From JAWWBG01 sp033721095 (GTDB lineage Bacteria > Actinomycetota > Nitriliruptoria > Nitriliruptorales > Nitriliruptoraceae): a DNA stretch of 12,522 bases. The position numbers were made by a program, and so were the translations under genes. Of this stretch, positions 1 to 6,247 are shown piece after piece; position 1 is the stretch's first letter, and the number at the start of each line of letters is the position of its first letter. The stretch is from positions 1-12,522 of the forward strand of contig JAWWBG010000063.1 in the NCBI GenBank assembly GCA_033721095.1, in the 5' to 3' direction. Below the pieces are notes generated by a model, which saw only the letters and a program-made list of their open reading frames with translations, made no database searches and had not been told where the DNA came from.

Positions 1-416
1 ATCGCCCACGAGCCGATGAGCGCGATGACGTAGGGGATGAAGATGCCGGTGAGCGGCTCACCCTCCTCCGGAAACTCCGGGAGCACGAAGCCCCACAGGA
101 CAACCACGGCCGTCAGGCCCGAGACGAGGATGACCTGGCGGCGCCGGGTGCCGGTGAGGGCATCGGCGAAGCGGAACAGGCACCAGGGGAACACCACGAT
201 GCCGGCCAGCAGCACCGCCGTCACGAGCCGAGGCAGCTCTGCGTCCTCGCTGAGCCCGATGGTCGACAGGATGATGGCGTCGATCACGGCGAACGTGAGC
301 AGGAGCCAGCGGGCCGGCGGCGACTCCCGTTGCTTCCACCAGATGCGGAAGGCGGCGAGACCGGCGACGACGAACGTGATGTTCGTCACCCAGCCGATCA
401 CGTCAACGGTTTGCAC
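1..416 (-). CDS. Multi-pass membrane protein, N-terminal part (probable sensor module), truncated by window edge
   Basis: Reading the minus strand from a GTG at 416 gives 138 codons without a stop, running off the left edge. The translation has about five hydrophobic segments: roughly residues 5-23, 34-53, 63-80, 89-107 and 119-138. They are joined by short charged loops such as KQRESPPARW and ADALTGTRRRQ. The GTG start is supported by a GAGG ribosome-binding site at 424-427, seven bases upstream. The alternating helices and the LFRFADA-like turn resemble the N-terminal membrane sensor of some actinobacterial histidine kinases and GGDEF proteins. This is an impression from family knowledge: the signalling domain, if any, lies outside the window. 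It could equally be an unrelated integral membrane protein. The coding frame is well supported; the function is not. Confidence 0.7.
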   Translation of the reverse strand, partial: MQTVDVIGWVTNITFVVAGLAAFRIWWKQRESPPARWLLLTFAVIDAIILSTIGLSEDAELPRLVTAVLLAGIVVFPWCLFRFADALTGTRRRQVILVSGLTAVVVLWGFVLPEFPEEGEPLTGIFIPYVIALIGSWA

Positions 417-452
417 CCCAATGCCTCGACTCTGCGGCGGAACGCTGCAGGG

Positions 453-458
453 AGTATG
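453..458 (-). promoter_or_regulatory. Possible -10 element (CATACT) for the left-edge membrane protein
   Basis: CATACT on the minus strand lies about 36 bp upstream of the GTG at 416, giving a predicted leader of roughly 30 nt. No convincing -35 box is visible. It is weaker than the TAG-type elements elsewhere in the window. Confidence 0.3.
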
Positions 459-533
459 GACCACGCCGGCCCGAGGGGACAGACCCGGACCTTGTACCGC
501 GGCAGAAATGACCACGGATGTCCATGTCCGGGT

Positions 534-560
534 GGTCCCAACGGACCATGCGCAGCATGG
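534..560. repeat. Two adjacent small inverted repeats in the gap between the two leftmost genes
   Basis: GGTCC-CAAC-GGACC (534-547) and CCATG-CGCAG-CATGG (546-560) are both perfect 5-bp stems. They share bases 546-547, so they are alternative or stacked hairpins. They lie just downstream of the DUF192 stop codon on the minus strand, where a terminator could sit, but there is no T-tract. Nothing else in the 177-bp gap (417-593) looks like a gene. Confidence 0.3.
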
Positions 561-593
561 CCCGCGGAGGCCGCCCCGCGCACGCCAAGCGTG

Positions 594-1139
594 TCAGCTG
601 CCCGCCACGAGCTGGCCAGCGGCGTCCAGGAGTCGAATCCGGTCGCCCTCGCCGAGGCCGATCTCGGCCAGCCACCCTGCCCGTACCTCGAGGGCGTGGC
701 GGTACGCGGCGCCGTTGCTCGGCTGGTACCGGAGACAGTCGTCCGTGCGGCAGGTGGTCATCGTGGTGGTTTCGACAACGGTCCCGTCAGCGGCAATCCA
801 GGCGATGTCGAGGTCGGTCAGGGTGCCCTTCATCCAGAAACAGCACGTTCGGTCGGTGTCGAAGACGAAGCCCATCCCCGTCGCCGCCGGCACGTCCGGC
901 ACCTCCATCAGGCCGTGCTGCCGGTGGTCGTCGGTGAGGGCGAGCAGGACGGGGATGTCCCAGTGCTCGCCACTGGCAAGGGTGAGGATGGCGCGCCCCT
1001 CGGGGTAGTGGTCGACCGACGGGTGCAACGCCGGCATGGATGTCGGGCCGCGGTGAACGACGCCCTCGGGGGGAGCGGTCGCCGCGGTCGAGCACGCAGC
1101 CACCATCGCGAGGGTCATCAGGGTGACCGCGACCCGCAT
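594..1139 (-). CDS. DUF192 family lipoprotein
   Basis: From the ATG at 1139 the product is 181 aa. It begins with a short lipoprotein signal, MRVAVTLMTLAMVAAC, whose lipobox ends at Cys16, so it is predicted to be exported and lipid-anchored on the outer face of the membrane. The remainder matches DUF192 (COG1430, PF02643): QHGLMEVPDVP, GMGFVFD, FWMKGTLTDLDIAWIAADGTV, and the C-terminal ALEVRAGWLAEIGLGEGDRI. The family is widespread and its biochemical role is unsettled. Cysteines in CRTDDC and RTCCFW could form disulfides outside the cell. A GTG at 1154 would add five residues, but a GGAG ribosome-binding site five bases before 1139 favours the ATG. The gene is divergent from the small helix-turn-helix gene and has its own TAGCGT -10 element. 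Confidence 0.9.
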   Translation of the reverse strand: MRVAVTLMTLAMVAACSTAATAPPEGVVHRGPTSMPALHPSVDHYPEGRAILTLASGEHWDIPVLLALTDDHRQHGLMEVPDVPAATGMGFVFDTDRTCCFWMKGTLTDLDIAWIAADGTVVETTTMTTCRTDDCLRYQPSNGAAYRHALEVRAGWLAEIGLGEGDRIRLLDAAGQLVAGS

Positions 1140-1164
1140 GCCCGCTCCGATCACGACGGAGGCG

Positions 1165-1170
1165 ACGCTA
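1165..1170 (-). promoter_or_regulatory. Predicted -10 element (TAGCGT) of the DUF192 gene
   Basis: TAGCGT on the minus strand lies 25 bp upstream of the ATG at 1139. It fits the actinobacterial TANNNT -10 consensus and is identical to the elements before the helicase, secreted protein and carbonic-anhydrase genes. No clear -35 box is visible. Confidence 0.5.
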
Positions 1171-1224
1171 CGTCGGCGGAGGTGACGCGTGGGACCTGGC
1201 CGTCATCCCGAGGTCCCCCGTCGG

Positions 1225-1230
1225 TAGGGT
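1225..1230 (+). promoter_or_regulatory. Predicted -10 element (TAGGGT) of the small helix-turn-helix gene
   Basis: TAGGGT lies 20 bp upstream of the ATG at 1251. The leader would be about 14 nt, enough for the GGGAGCGAGG ribosome-binding region. It is back to back with the divergent element at 1165-1170, about 54 bp apart. Confidence 0.45.
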
Positions 1231-1250
1231 CGCGCCGGGAGCGAGGATCG

Positions 1251-1478
1251 ATGGTGGGCGAAGCGCGCGACTGGCCCCCGGTGCTCGACACGGCGGGGGC
1301 GGCCGAGCTGCTCGGCGTCAACATCGACAAGATGCGGCAGATGGCCCGATCCGGTGACGTGCCGGCCCATCTGCTGCCCGGCGGCCGTGTCTACCGCTTC
1401 CTGACCGACGAGCTCCTGGACTGGCTCCGCGCCCAACCCGGCGCCCGCGCGGAACAACCCGAGGAGGCCGGCAGCTGA
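1251..1478 (+). CDS. Small helix-turn-helix (excisionase/MerR-like) DNA-binding protein
   Basis: A 75-aa protein. Residues about 10-62 form a winged helix-turn-helix of the HTH_17/excisionase type: LDTAGAAELLGVNIDKMRQMARSGDVPAH is the helix-turn-helix, GGRVYRFLTDELLDWLRAQ the wing and final helix. The tail is short and rich in Ala, Glu and Pro. The family binds DNA, usually as a small transcription factor or recombination directionality factor. There is no integrase nearby, so a transcriptional role is likelier here (inference). The ATG has a good GAGG ribosome-binding site and its own TAGGGT -10. A longer in-frame extension upstream overlaps the divergent DUF192 gene and has no family resemblance, so I reject it. 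The helicase gene starts 36 bp downstream but appears to have its own promoter. Confidence 0.8.
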   Translation: MVGEARDWPPVLDTAGAAELLGVNIDKMRQMARSGDVPAHLLPGGRVYRFLTDELLDWLRAQPGARAEQPEEAGS

Positions 1479-1501
1479 GTCGGGCTGTCGCACCGCCCGC
1501 C

Positions 1502-1507
1502 TAGCGT
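1502..1507 (+). promoter_or_regulatory. Predicted -10 element (TAGCGT) giving a leaderless helicase mRNA
   Basis: TAGCGT ends seven bases before the ATG at 1515. A transcription start at the normal distance would fall on or next to the A of that ATG. No Shine-Dalgarno sequence precedes the start, which supports leaderless translation. Confidence 0.5.
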
Positions 1508-1514
1508 CCGACCG

Positions 1515-4355
1515 ATGACTGCCATGACGATCGAGGAGGTCCCCGGGCCGCCCGGGCTCGGTCGCGGCGCCGTGCTCCGGCCCGGATCACGGATGCCCCC
1601 GGGACTGGTCGGCGCTCCCCACTACGTCGTCGACGAAGGCGTCCGGGAGCACCCCGGACCGCTCGCGACGGTCCTCCACCACCACTGGGCACGCCGCGAG
1701 CCGTTCGTGATCGAACTGGCCGCGGACAACGATGCGCTCCGCCAACCGGAGGTCTGCGAACGGCCGGTCCACGAGCTCGACGCCGGCTTCACGTTCGACC
1801 GCGAGCGTCTGCACGCGCTGGTGTGGGCGAACAACTGGGACCTGCGGTCCGGCGCGCCGGTCTGGTGGCACGGCGTCATGGCGCAACGCCGCCTGGGCGC
1901 CATCCCATCAGACGTCGCGGACGTCAGGCTGCCCGACGGCACCGACGTCTGGTGTGACGGCGGCCCCCGCGGGCCGCTCGAGCCGCTGGCACAGCCGACC
2001 ATCCACCGCGAGTCGATCGCCCTCCTGTCGGCGTCGATCGCGGGCAACCCGGCTCCCGCGGACCCGCTGGCGCCCGATCAGCTGGCGGCGGTCAGCCATC
2101 ACAGCGGCGCCGCCAGGGTCATTGCCCCCGCCGGGTCGGGCAAGACACGCGTGCTCACGGCGCGGCTCCGCCACCTGCTTCGCGATCGCGGCATCGAGCC
2201 CGAGCTCGTGACGGCGGTCGCGTACAACCGTCGCGCCGCCGAGCAGATGCGCACCCGCCTGGCCGACCTTCGCCACGCCAACGTCCGCACCATCCACTCG
2301 CTCGCGTGGTGGATCTGCTCGCTCGAGGAGCGGCGCGAGCTCATCGAGGAACGCGACGTCCGGGCCATCCTCGAACGTCTCGTCCGGGTCGGGCGGGTGC
2401 CCAACCAGGACCCGTTCCAGCCGTGGCTGGAAGCGCTCGGCGAGATCCGCGTGGCCCTACGCAACCCGGCGGCCGTGGAGGAGGAGCGGGGTGACGTGGA
2501 TGGACTGGCGGAGGTCTATCCGCGGTTTCGCGACGAGCTGCGTCGGCGCAACGTCCTCGACTTCGACGAGCAGGTGCACCACGCAATCGAGGTGCTGCTC
2601 ACCCGCCCCGACATTCGCGCGACCGTGCAACAGCGCTGCACGCACCTGCTCGTGGACGAGTTCCAGGACCTGACCCCCGCGTTCGTCCTGCTGCTGCGCC
2701 TGGCGGCCGGGCCCTTCCTCCAGGTTTTCGGCGTCGGCGACGACGACCAGGTCATCTACTCCTACGCAGGCGCCACCCCGGACTACCTGATCGACTTCGA
2801 CGGGCTGTTCCCCGCGGCCGGCGAGCATGCCCTGACGGTCAACTACCGGTGTCCGCCCGACGTGGTCGCCGCGGCCGACACGCTGCTGTCGCACAACCGG
2901 CGGCGACTCCCCAAGAAGATCCTCGCCGGACGCGCCGGCAAGGACGTCGACGTCCTCACGACGCACGTGGTCCCGACGGCCGTCCTCGCCACCCGCACCG
3001 TGACGATCGTTCGGGAGCGGCTCGAGGCCGGAGTCGCGCCGGCCGATGTCGCGGTCCTGGCGCGCGTCAACAGCCAGTTGCTGCCCGTGCAGGTGGCGCT
3101 CGGCGAAGCCGGGATCCCGCGGACGTGCCCGCTCGACGCCACGGTGGTGGGTCGCACCGGCATCCGGACGGCCCTCGCGTACCTCCAGATCGCGACCCAG
3201 CCGGAGACGATTCGGCGCGAGCACGTGCTCGACACCCTCAACCGGCCCAGCCGGCGCGTGAAGCGGGCCGTCGAGCCCTTCCTCAAGGGCCGCGGCACCA
3301 TGCGGCTCGACGCACTCGGCCAGATCGCCGAGAGCCTCGAGGAGCCACATCGCGAGCGATTCGCCGGGTACCTGGAGGATCTCCGGCAGCTCGTCGACAG
3401 CACGTCGGCGGGCGCCGACACCGCGACGCTCCTGCGCGTCATCCGGGACGAAATCGGGCTGGGCCAGGCGATGAGCGACCTCGACTCGTCCCGCACGCGA
3501 CCGGAGGGTTCCAGCCACACCGACGACCTCGACGCCCTGTCGCAGCTTGCCCACCTCGAGCCAGACCCGCGACGCTTCCGGGCCTGGCTCGTCGAGTCAC
3601 TGCGTCACCCGGGCGAGGAGGACGGGGTCGTGCTGTCGACCGTCCACCGGGTCAAGGGGATGGAGTGGCCGCACGTCATCGTCTTCGGCGCCAACGACGG
3701 CCTGTTTCCCCACCGGCTCGCCGACGACATCGAGGAGGAGCGGCGCATCTTCCACGTCGCGATCACGCGCTGCCAGGAGACGGTCGACCTCGTTGCCGAC
3801 GCCATCAGCCCGTCGCCGTTCCTCCCCCAGCTCCGTGAACGCGCGGCCGAGCAGCCAGTCGTGCCGGGCGCGAGAGCAACCGAGCTGCTCGAGCGCACCC
3901 CGACCTGGACGGGCGACGACGTGGTCGCCGAGGTCGGCGTGCCGGTGGTCCTGGCCGGGGGCATCGAGGGGATCGTGTCGGCCATCGGCGGACATGTCGA
4001 AGTGACGACGATGCAGGGCGTGCGAGTCCCGATCACGTGGGGCGGCGCCGTGAACGTCGAGGGCCGGGCGACCCGATTGGTCCGACGACCGGCCGTCACG
4101 GATTCCGTCCCCATCCCGAGGGTCGGGAGCGGATCGTCGAGCCACGTCCTGGAGGCGCTCAAGGCCTGGCGCCGGGAGCGGGCCCGGGCCGACGGCGTCC
4201 CCGCCTACGTCATCCTCCACGACCGACACCTCGAGGTCATCGCCTCGCGACTTCCCGCGACCCTGCGCGAGCTGGCCCCGTGCCCCGGGATCGGGCCGAC
4301 CAAGCTGGAGCGCTACGGCGACGACATCCTCGAGGTCATCGAGGCGGCCAGCTGA
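1515..4355 (+). CDS. UvrD/PcrA-type superfamily 1 helicase with C-terminal HRDC domain and novel N-terminal domain
   Basis: A 946-aa predicted ATP-dependent 3'-5' DNA helicase of the UvrD/Rep family. Visible motifs are: Q-motif region LAPDQLAAV (about 185-193), Walker A APAGSGKT with Lys210, DEFQD Walker B (381-385), GVGDDDQVIYSYAGA (about 407-420), NYRCP (about 444-448), VHRVKGMEW (about 710-718) and VAITR with the arginine finger (748-752). Residues about 876-946 form an HRDC domain ending in the helix-hairpin CPGIGPTKLERYGDDI. HRDC-bearing UvrD proteins include mycobacterial UvrD2, but I see no four-cysteine linker here. The first 180 or so residues are not part of a normal helicase; they contain WANNWDLRSGAPVWWHG and DVWCDGGPRGPL, a module I cannot name. 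The likely role is DNA repair or replication-fork processing. The start is the ATG just after the TAGCGT -10; an in-frame ATG at 1524 is an alternative. Confidence 0.93.
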   Translation: MTAMTIEEVPGPPGLGRGAVLRPGSRMPPGLVGAPHYVVDEGVREHPGPLATVLHHHWARREPFVIELAADNDALRQPEVCERPVHELDAGFTFDRERLHALVWANNWDLRSGAPVWWHGVMAQRRLGAIPSDVADVRLPDGTDVWCDGGPRGPLEPLAQPTIHRESIALLSASIAGNPAPADPLAPDQLAAVSHHSGAARVIAPAGSGKTRVLTARLRHLLRDRGIEPELVTAVAYNRRAAEQMRTRLADLRHANVRTIHSLAWWICSLEERRELIEERDVRAILERLVRVGRVPNQDPFQPWLEALGEIRVALRNPAAVEEERGDVDGLAEVYPRFRDELRRRNVLDFDEQVHHAIEVLLTRPDIRATVQQRCTHLLVDEFQDLTPAFVLLLRLAAGPFLQVFGVGDDDQVIYSYAGATPDYLIDFDGLFPAAGEHALTVNYRCPPDVVAAADTLLSHNRRRLPKKILAGRAGKDVDVLTTHVVPTAVLATRTVTIVRERLEAGVAPADVAVLARVNSQLLPVQVALGEAGIPRTCPLDATVVGRTGIRTALAYLQIATQPETIRREHVLDTLNRPSRRVKRAVEPFLKGRGTMRLDALGQIAESLEEPHRERFAGYLEDLRQLVDSTSAGADTATLLRVIRDEIGLGQAMSDLDSSRTRPEGSSHTDDLDALSQLAHLEPDPRRFRAWLVESLRHPGEEDGVVLSTVHRVKGMEWPHVIVFGANDGLFPHRLADDIEEERRIFHVAITRCQETVDLVADAISPSPFLPQLRERAAEQPVVPGARATELLERTPTWTGDDVVAEVGVPVVLAGGIEGIVSAIGGHVEVTTMQGVRVPITWGGAVNVEGRATRLVRRPAVTDSVPIPRVGSGSSSHVLEALKAWRRERARADGVPAYVILHDRHLEVIASRLPATLRELAPCPGIGPTKLERYGDDILEVIEAAS

Positions 4356-4362
4356 CCCTCGG

Positions 4363-4368
4363 TAGCGT
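4363..4368 (+). promoter_or_regulatory. Predicted -10 element (TAGCGT) of the secreted LPATG protein
   Basis: TAGCGT lies in the 35-bp gap after the helicase stop codon. A GTG at 4376, in frame with the gene, begins eight bases beyond it and could act as a leaderless start. The ATG at 4391 has a GAGGGGG ribosome-binding site. No -35 box is recognised. Confidence 0.45.
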
Positions 4369-4390
4369 CGCCGGCGTGAGGGGGCCTGCC

Positions 4391-6205
4391 ATGAATCGAC
4401 GCGCTGCACTGCTCTTCGCCCTGCTGATGGCGGTCGGATCCCTCGCGGCCGCACCGCCGCAGGTGTCCTGCACGACACCAGCAGAGGCCGATGAGCCACC
4501 CTGCAACCCGCACCTCGCCCAGTCGCCGTGGGCGTCGCATCACCGCAACAGCTGGGCCCTGGCCTCCTCGCCATTCCCGGGCGTGACCGGACCGGCCGAC
4601 CAGGTCGATGTCGGCCATGCGTCCTTCACGTCGGTCCCGATCGTGCTGACGTTCTCGGACCCCTATCCGGACGGCGGTCGCGTCGTGTGGGCGTCCACCG
4701 TCGGCGCCACCGGTGAGGTGTTCAAGATGGACGCCGAGACGATGGCCTTCATCGACCACCACATCCCGCAGCTCGAGGAGGGTGCCGGCCCCGGCGACGT
4801 GAGCATCTCCGGCGCCTACAACCTGTTGGATCGCGACAACCACCTGATCGTCGGCCAGGTCGACCGACTCGAGGTGTACGGCGACGCCGTGCCCGGCGAA
4901 CGGTCCTCGTCCATCGCCGTGCTCCAACGCTTCGTCCTGCCCGCCGCCGCCCAGTGCGGCGAGGACCGGCTGGTCGGCATCACGCTGACGTACGACGGGC
5001 ATGTGGCCTTCGCGACCGAGAACGGCGTGGTGGGCGTGGTCCCGCGCCAGCCCGGGCTGATGACCGAGGACAACATGGTCGTGCTCGGCCTCAACGAGGA
5101 CTGCGCCGCGGACGGGCTCGAGACCGTCAGCAACACCATCGCGAGCGACGAGGACGGCGGGATCTACGTCGTCACGTCACACGCCCAGTACCGCATCGAC
5201 TGGGACGGGACGGCCCTCGGCATTGGATGGCGAGCCGAGTACGCAGGCGCCGGGTTCGCGGGCGGCGGTCGACTCGGCGCCGGGTCGGGATCGACGCCCT
5301 CGCTGATGGGTCTGTCGGGCGAGGACCAGTTCGTCGTGCTGACCGACGGCCAGGAGCTCATGCACCTGGTGTTGATGTGGCGCGACGAGATCCCCGACGA
5401 CTGGGAGGGGCTCGGTGACGGCCGGGACCGCAGGATCGCCTGCGAGATCCCCGTGACCTTCGGCGATCCCACCGTCAGCGAGTCGCTGTCGGAGCAGTCG
5501 GTCCTGGTTCGAGGACACACGGCGTTCGTCGTGAACAACCTGATGCCGCTGGATCCGGTCCTCAGCCAGCTGCCTCCCCGTGCCTCGCCGCTCAGCCAGC
5601 TGGTCTCCGGCGTCCCCGGCAACACGCCGACCGGGCTCGAGCGCTTCGACTGGGATCCGGTCACGCGCACGTGCATGTCGACGTGGGCCAACCCGGACGT
5701 CGCGATTCCCAACGGGATCCCGTCCCTGTCAACCGCCACCGGCCTCGTCTACGGCATCGGCGCACGCAACGACGTCTGGACACTCGAAGGGATCGACATC
5801 GAGACGGGCGAGGTCGTCCTGACCGTGCCGTCAGCACCCTTCCCGATGGAGAACTCCTTCTATGCGGCGACGACCGTCGGGCCCGACGAGAGCGTGTGGA
5901 CGGGAACGTTCGGCGGGGTCACCCGATGGCGGCAGTGCCGGGCCGACGAACCGTGCAACCCGCTCGGCGCCTTCGAGGCGCTCGTCGGGCGACCGCTGGC
6001 AGGCGACGTGAGCCGCAACCTTCTGGGGCTGCCAAACGACCAGGCCTCCGCCGACCCGCCGGGTGACCCCGGCGGCGATCCATCCATTGACGACAGGCAG
6101 GAAGGCGACGGGCTTCCGGCAACTGGCGGCGGTGCCGTGCTCGGGATCACCGCCGTCCTGGCCATGGCGCTGCTGCGTCGCAAATGGGGCTTGACCCTCA
6201 CGTGA
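4391..6205 (+). CDS. Secreted, LPXTG-anchored cell-surface protein, possibly beta-propeller
   Basis: A 604-aa protein. It starts with a signal peptide (MNRRAALLFALLMAVGSLAAA) and ends with a sortase sorting signal: LPATG at 575-579, a hydrophobic stretch (GAVLGITAVLAMALL) and a basic RRK tail. A Pro/Gly/Asp-rich spacer, about 548-573, probably crosses the cell wall. The product is therefore predicted to be exported and covalently attached to peptidoglycan. The body, about 40-540, has repeated blade-like units, for example GGRVVWASTVGATGEVFKMD, VGITLTYDGHVAFATENG, GGIYVVTSHAQYRIDWDG and ESVWTGTFGGVTRWRQC. This suggests a beta-propeller, but I recognise no specific family or active site. It has eight cysteines after the signal peptide, an even number consistent with disulfides. 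No sortase gene is in the window. The start is the ATG with a GAGGGGG site seven bases upstream; the GTG at 4376 is possible. Confidence 0.85.
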   Translation: MNRRAALLFALLMAVGSLAAAPPQVSCTTPAEADEPPCNPHLAQSPWASHHRNSWALASSPFPGVTGPADQVDVGHASFTSVPIVLTFSDPYPDGGRVVWASTVGATGEVFKMDAETMAFIDHHIPQLEEGAGPGDVSISGAYNLLDRDNHLIVGQVDRLEVYGDAVPGERSSSIAVLQRFVLPAAAQCGEDRLVGITLTYDGHVAFATENGVVGVVPRQPGLMTEDNMVVLGLNEDCAADGLETVSNTIASDEDGGIYVVTSHAQYRIDWDGTALGIGWRAEYAGAGFAGGGRLGAGSGSTPSLMGLSGEDQFVVLTDGQELMHLVLMWRDEIPDDWEGLGDGRDRRIACEIPVTFGDPTVSESLSEQSVLVRGHTAFVVNNLMPLDPVLSQLPPRASPLSQLVSGVPGNTPTGLERFDWDPVTRTCMSTWANPDVAIPNGIPSLSTATGLVYGIGARNDVWTLEGIDIETGEVVLTVPSAPFPMENSFYAATTVGPDESVWTGTFGGVTRWRQCRADEPCNPLGAFEALVGRPLAGDVSRNLLGLPNDQASADPPGDPGGDPSIDDRQEGDGLPATGGGAVLGITAVLAMALLRRKWGLTLT

Positions 6206-6221
6206 CGTGAGGCCGTACGGT
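6191..6221 (+). promoter_or_regulatory. MerR-type promoter with 19-bp spacer and operator dyad
   Basis: TTGACC (6191-6196) and TACGGT (6216-6221) form a -35/-10 pair separated by 19 bp, longer than the usual 17. Within this span is a perfect dyad, CCTCACG-TGA-CGTGAGG (6196-6212). Promoters controlled by MerR-family activators typically have a 19-20 bp spacer with the operator inside it. The element is directly upstream of the TipAL-like gene, so autoregulation is inferred. It overlaps the end of the preceding gene, whose stop TGA is the centre of the dyad. Confidence 0.6.
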
Positions 6222-6247
6222 GCCGACGAAATCGAGAAATCGGCATC

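Noticed and set aside
398..675. Small minus-strand frames in the gap before DUF192
   Set aside because: They overlap the start of the left-edge membrane gene or the end of DUF192, and have no ribosome-binding site and no plausible protein features.
37..1478. Long plus-strand open frames covering 37-1008 and 330-1478
   Set aside because: They are rich in Arg, Pro and Ser with no family resemblance, and they lie opposite a clear membrane protein and the DUF192 gene on the minus strand. Only the last 75 codons (from 1251) are a real gene.
1251..1478. Helix-turn-helix protein as evidence of a prophage or integrative element
   Set aside because: Excisionase-like folds also serve as ordinary small regulators. 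No integrase, attachment repeats, phage genes or compositional shift are seen nearby.
2457..3554. 365-codon minus-strand frame opposite the helicase
   Set aside because: It is an antisense shadow of conserved helicase motifs, with no recognisable domain or ribosome-binding site.
6196..6212. Dyad read as a transcription terminator for the secreted-protein gene
   Set aside because: The stem is only 7 bp with a 3-base loop and no T-tract, and it sits between good -35 and -10 boxes of a MerR-type gene. An operator is the better explanation, though a dual role is not excluded.
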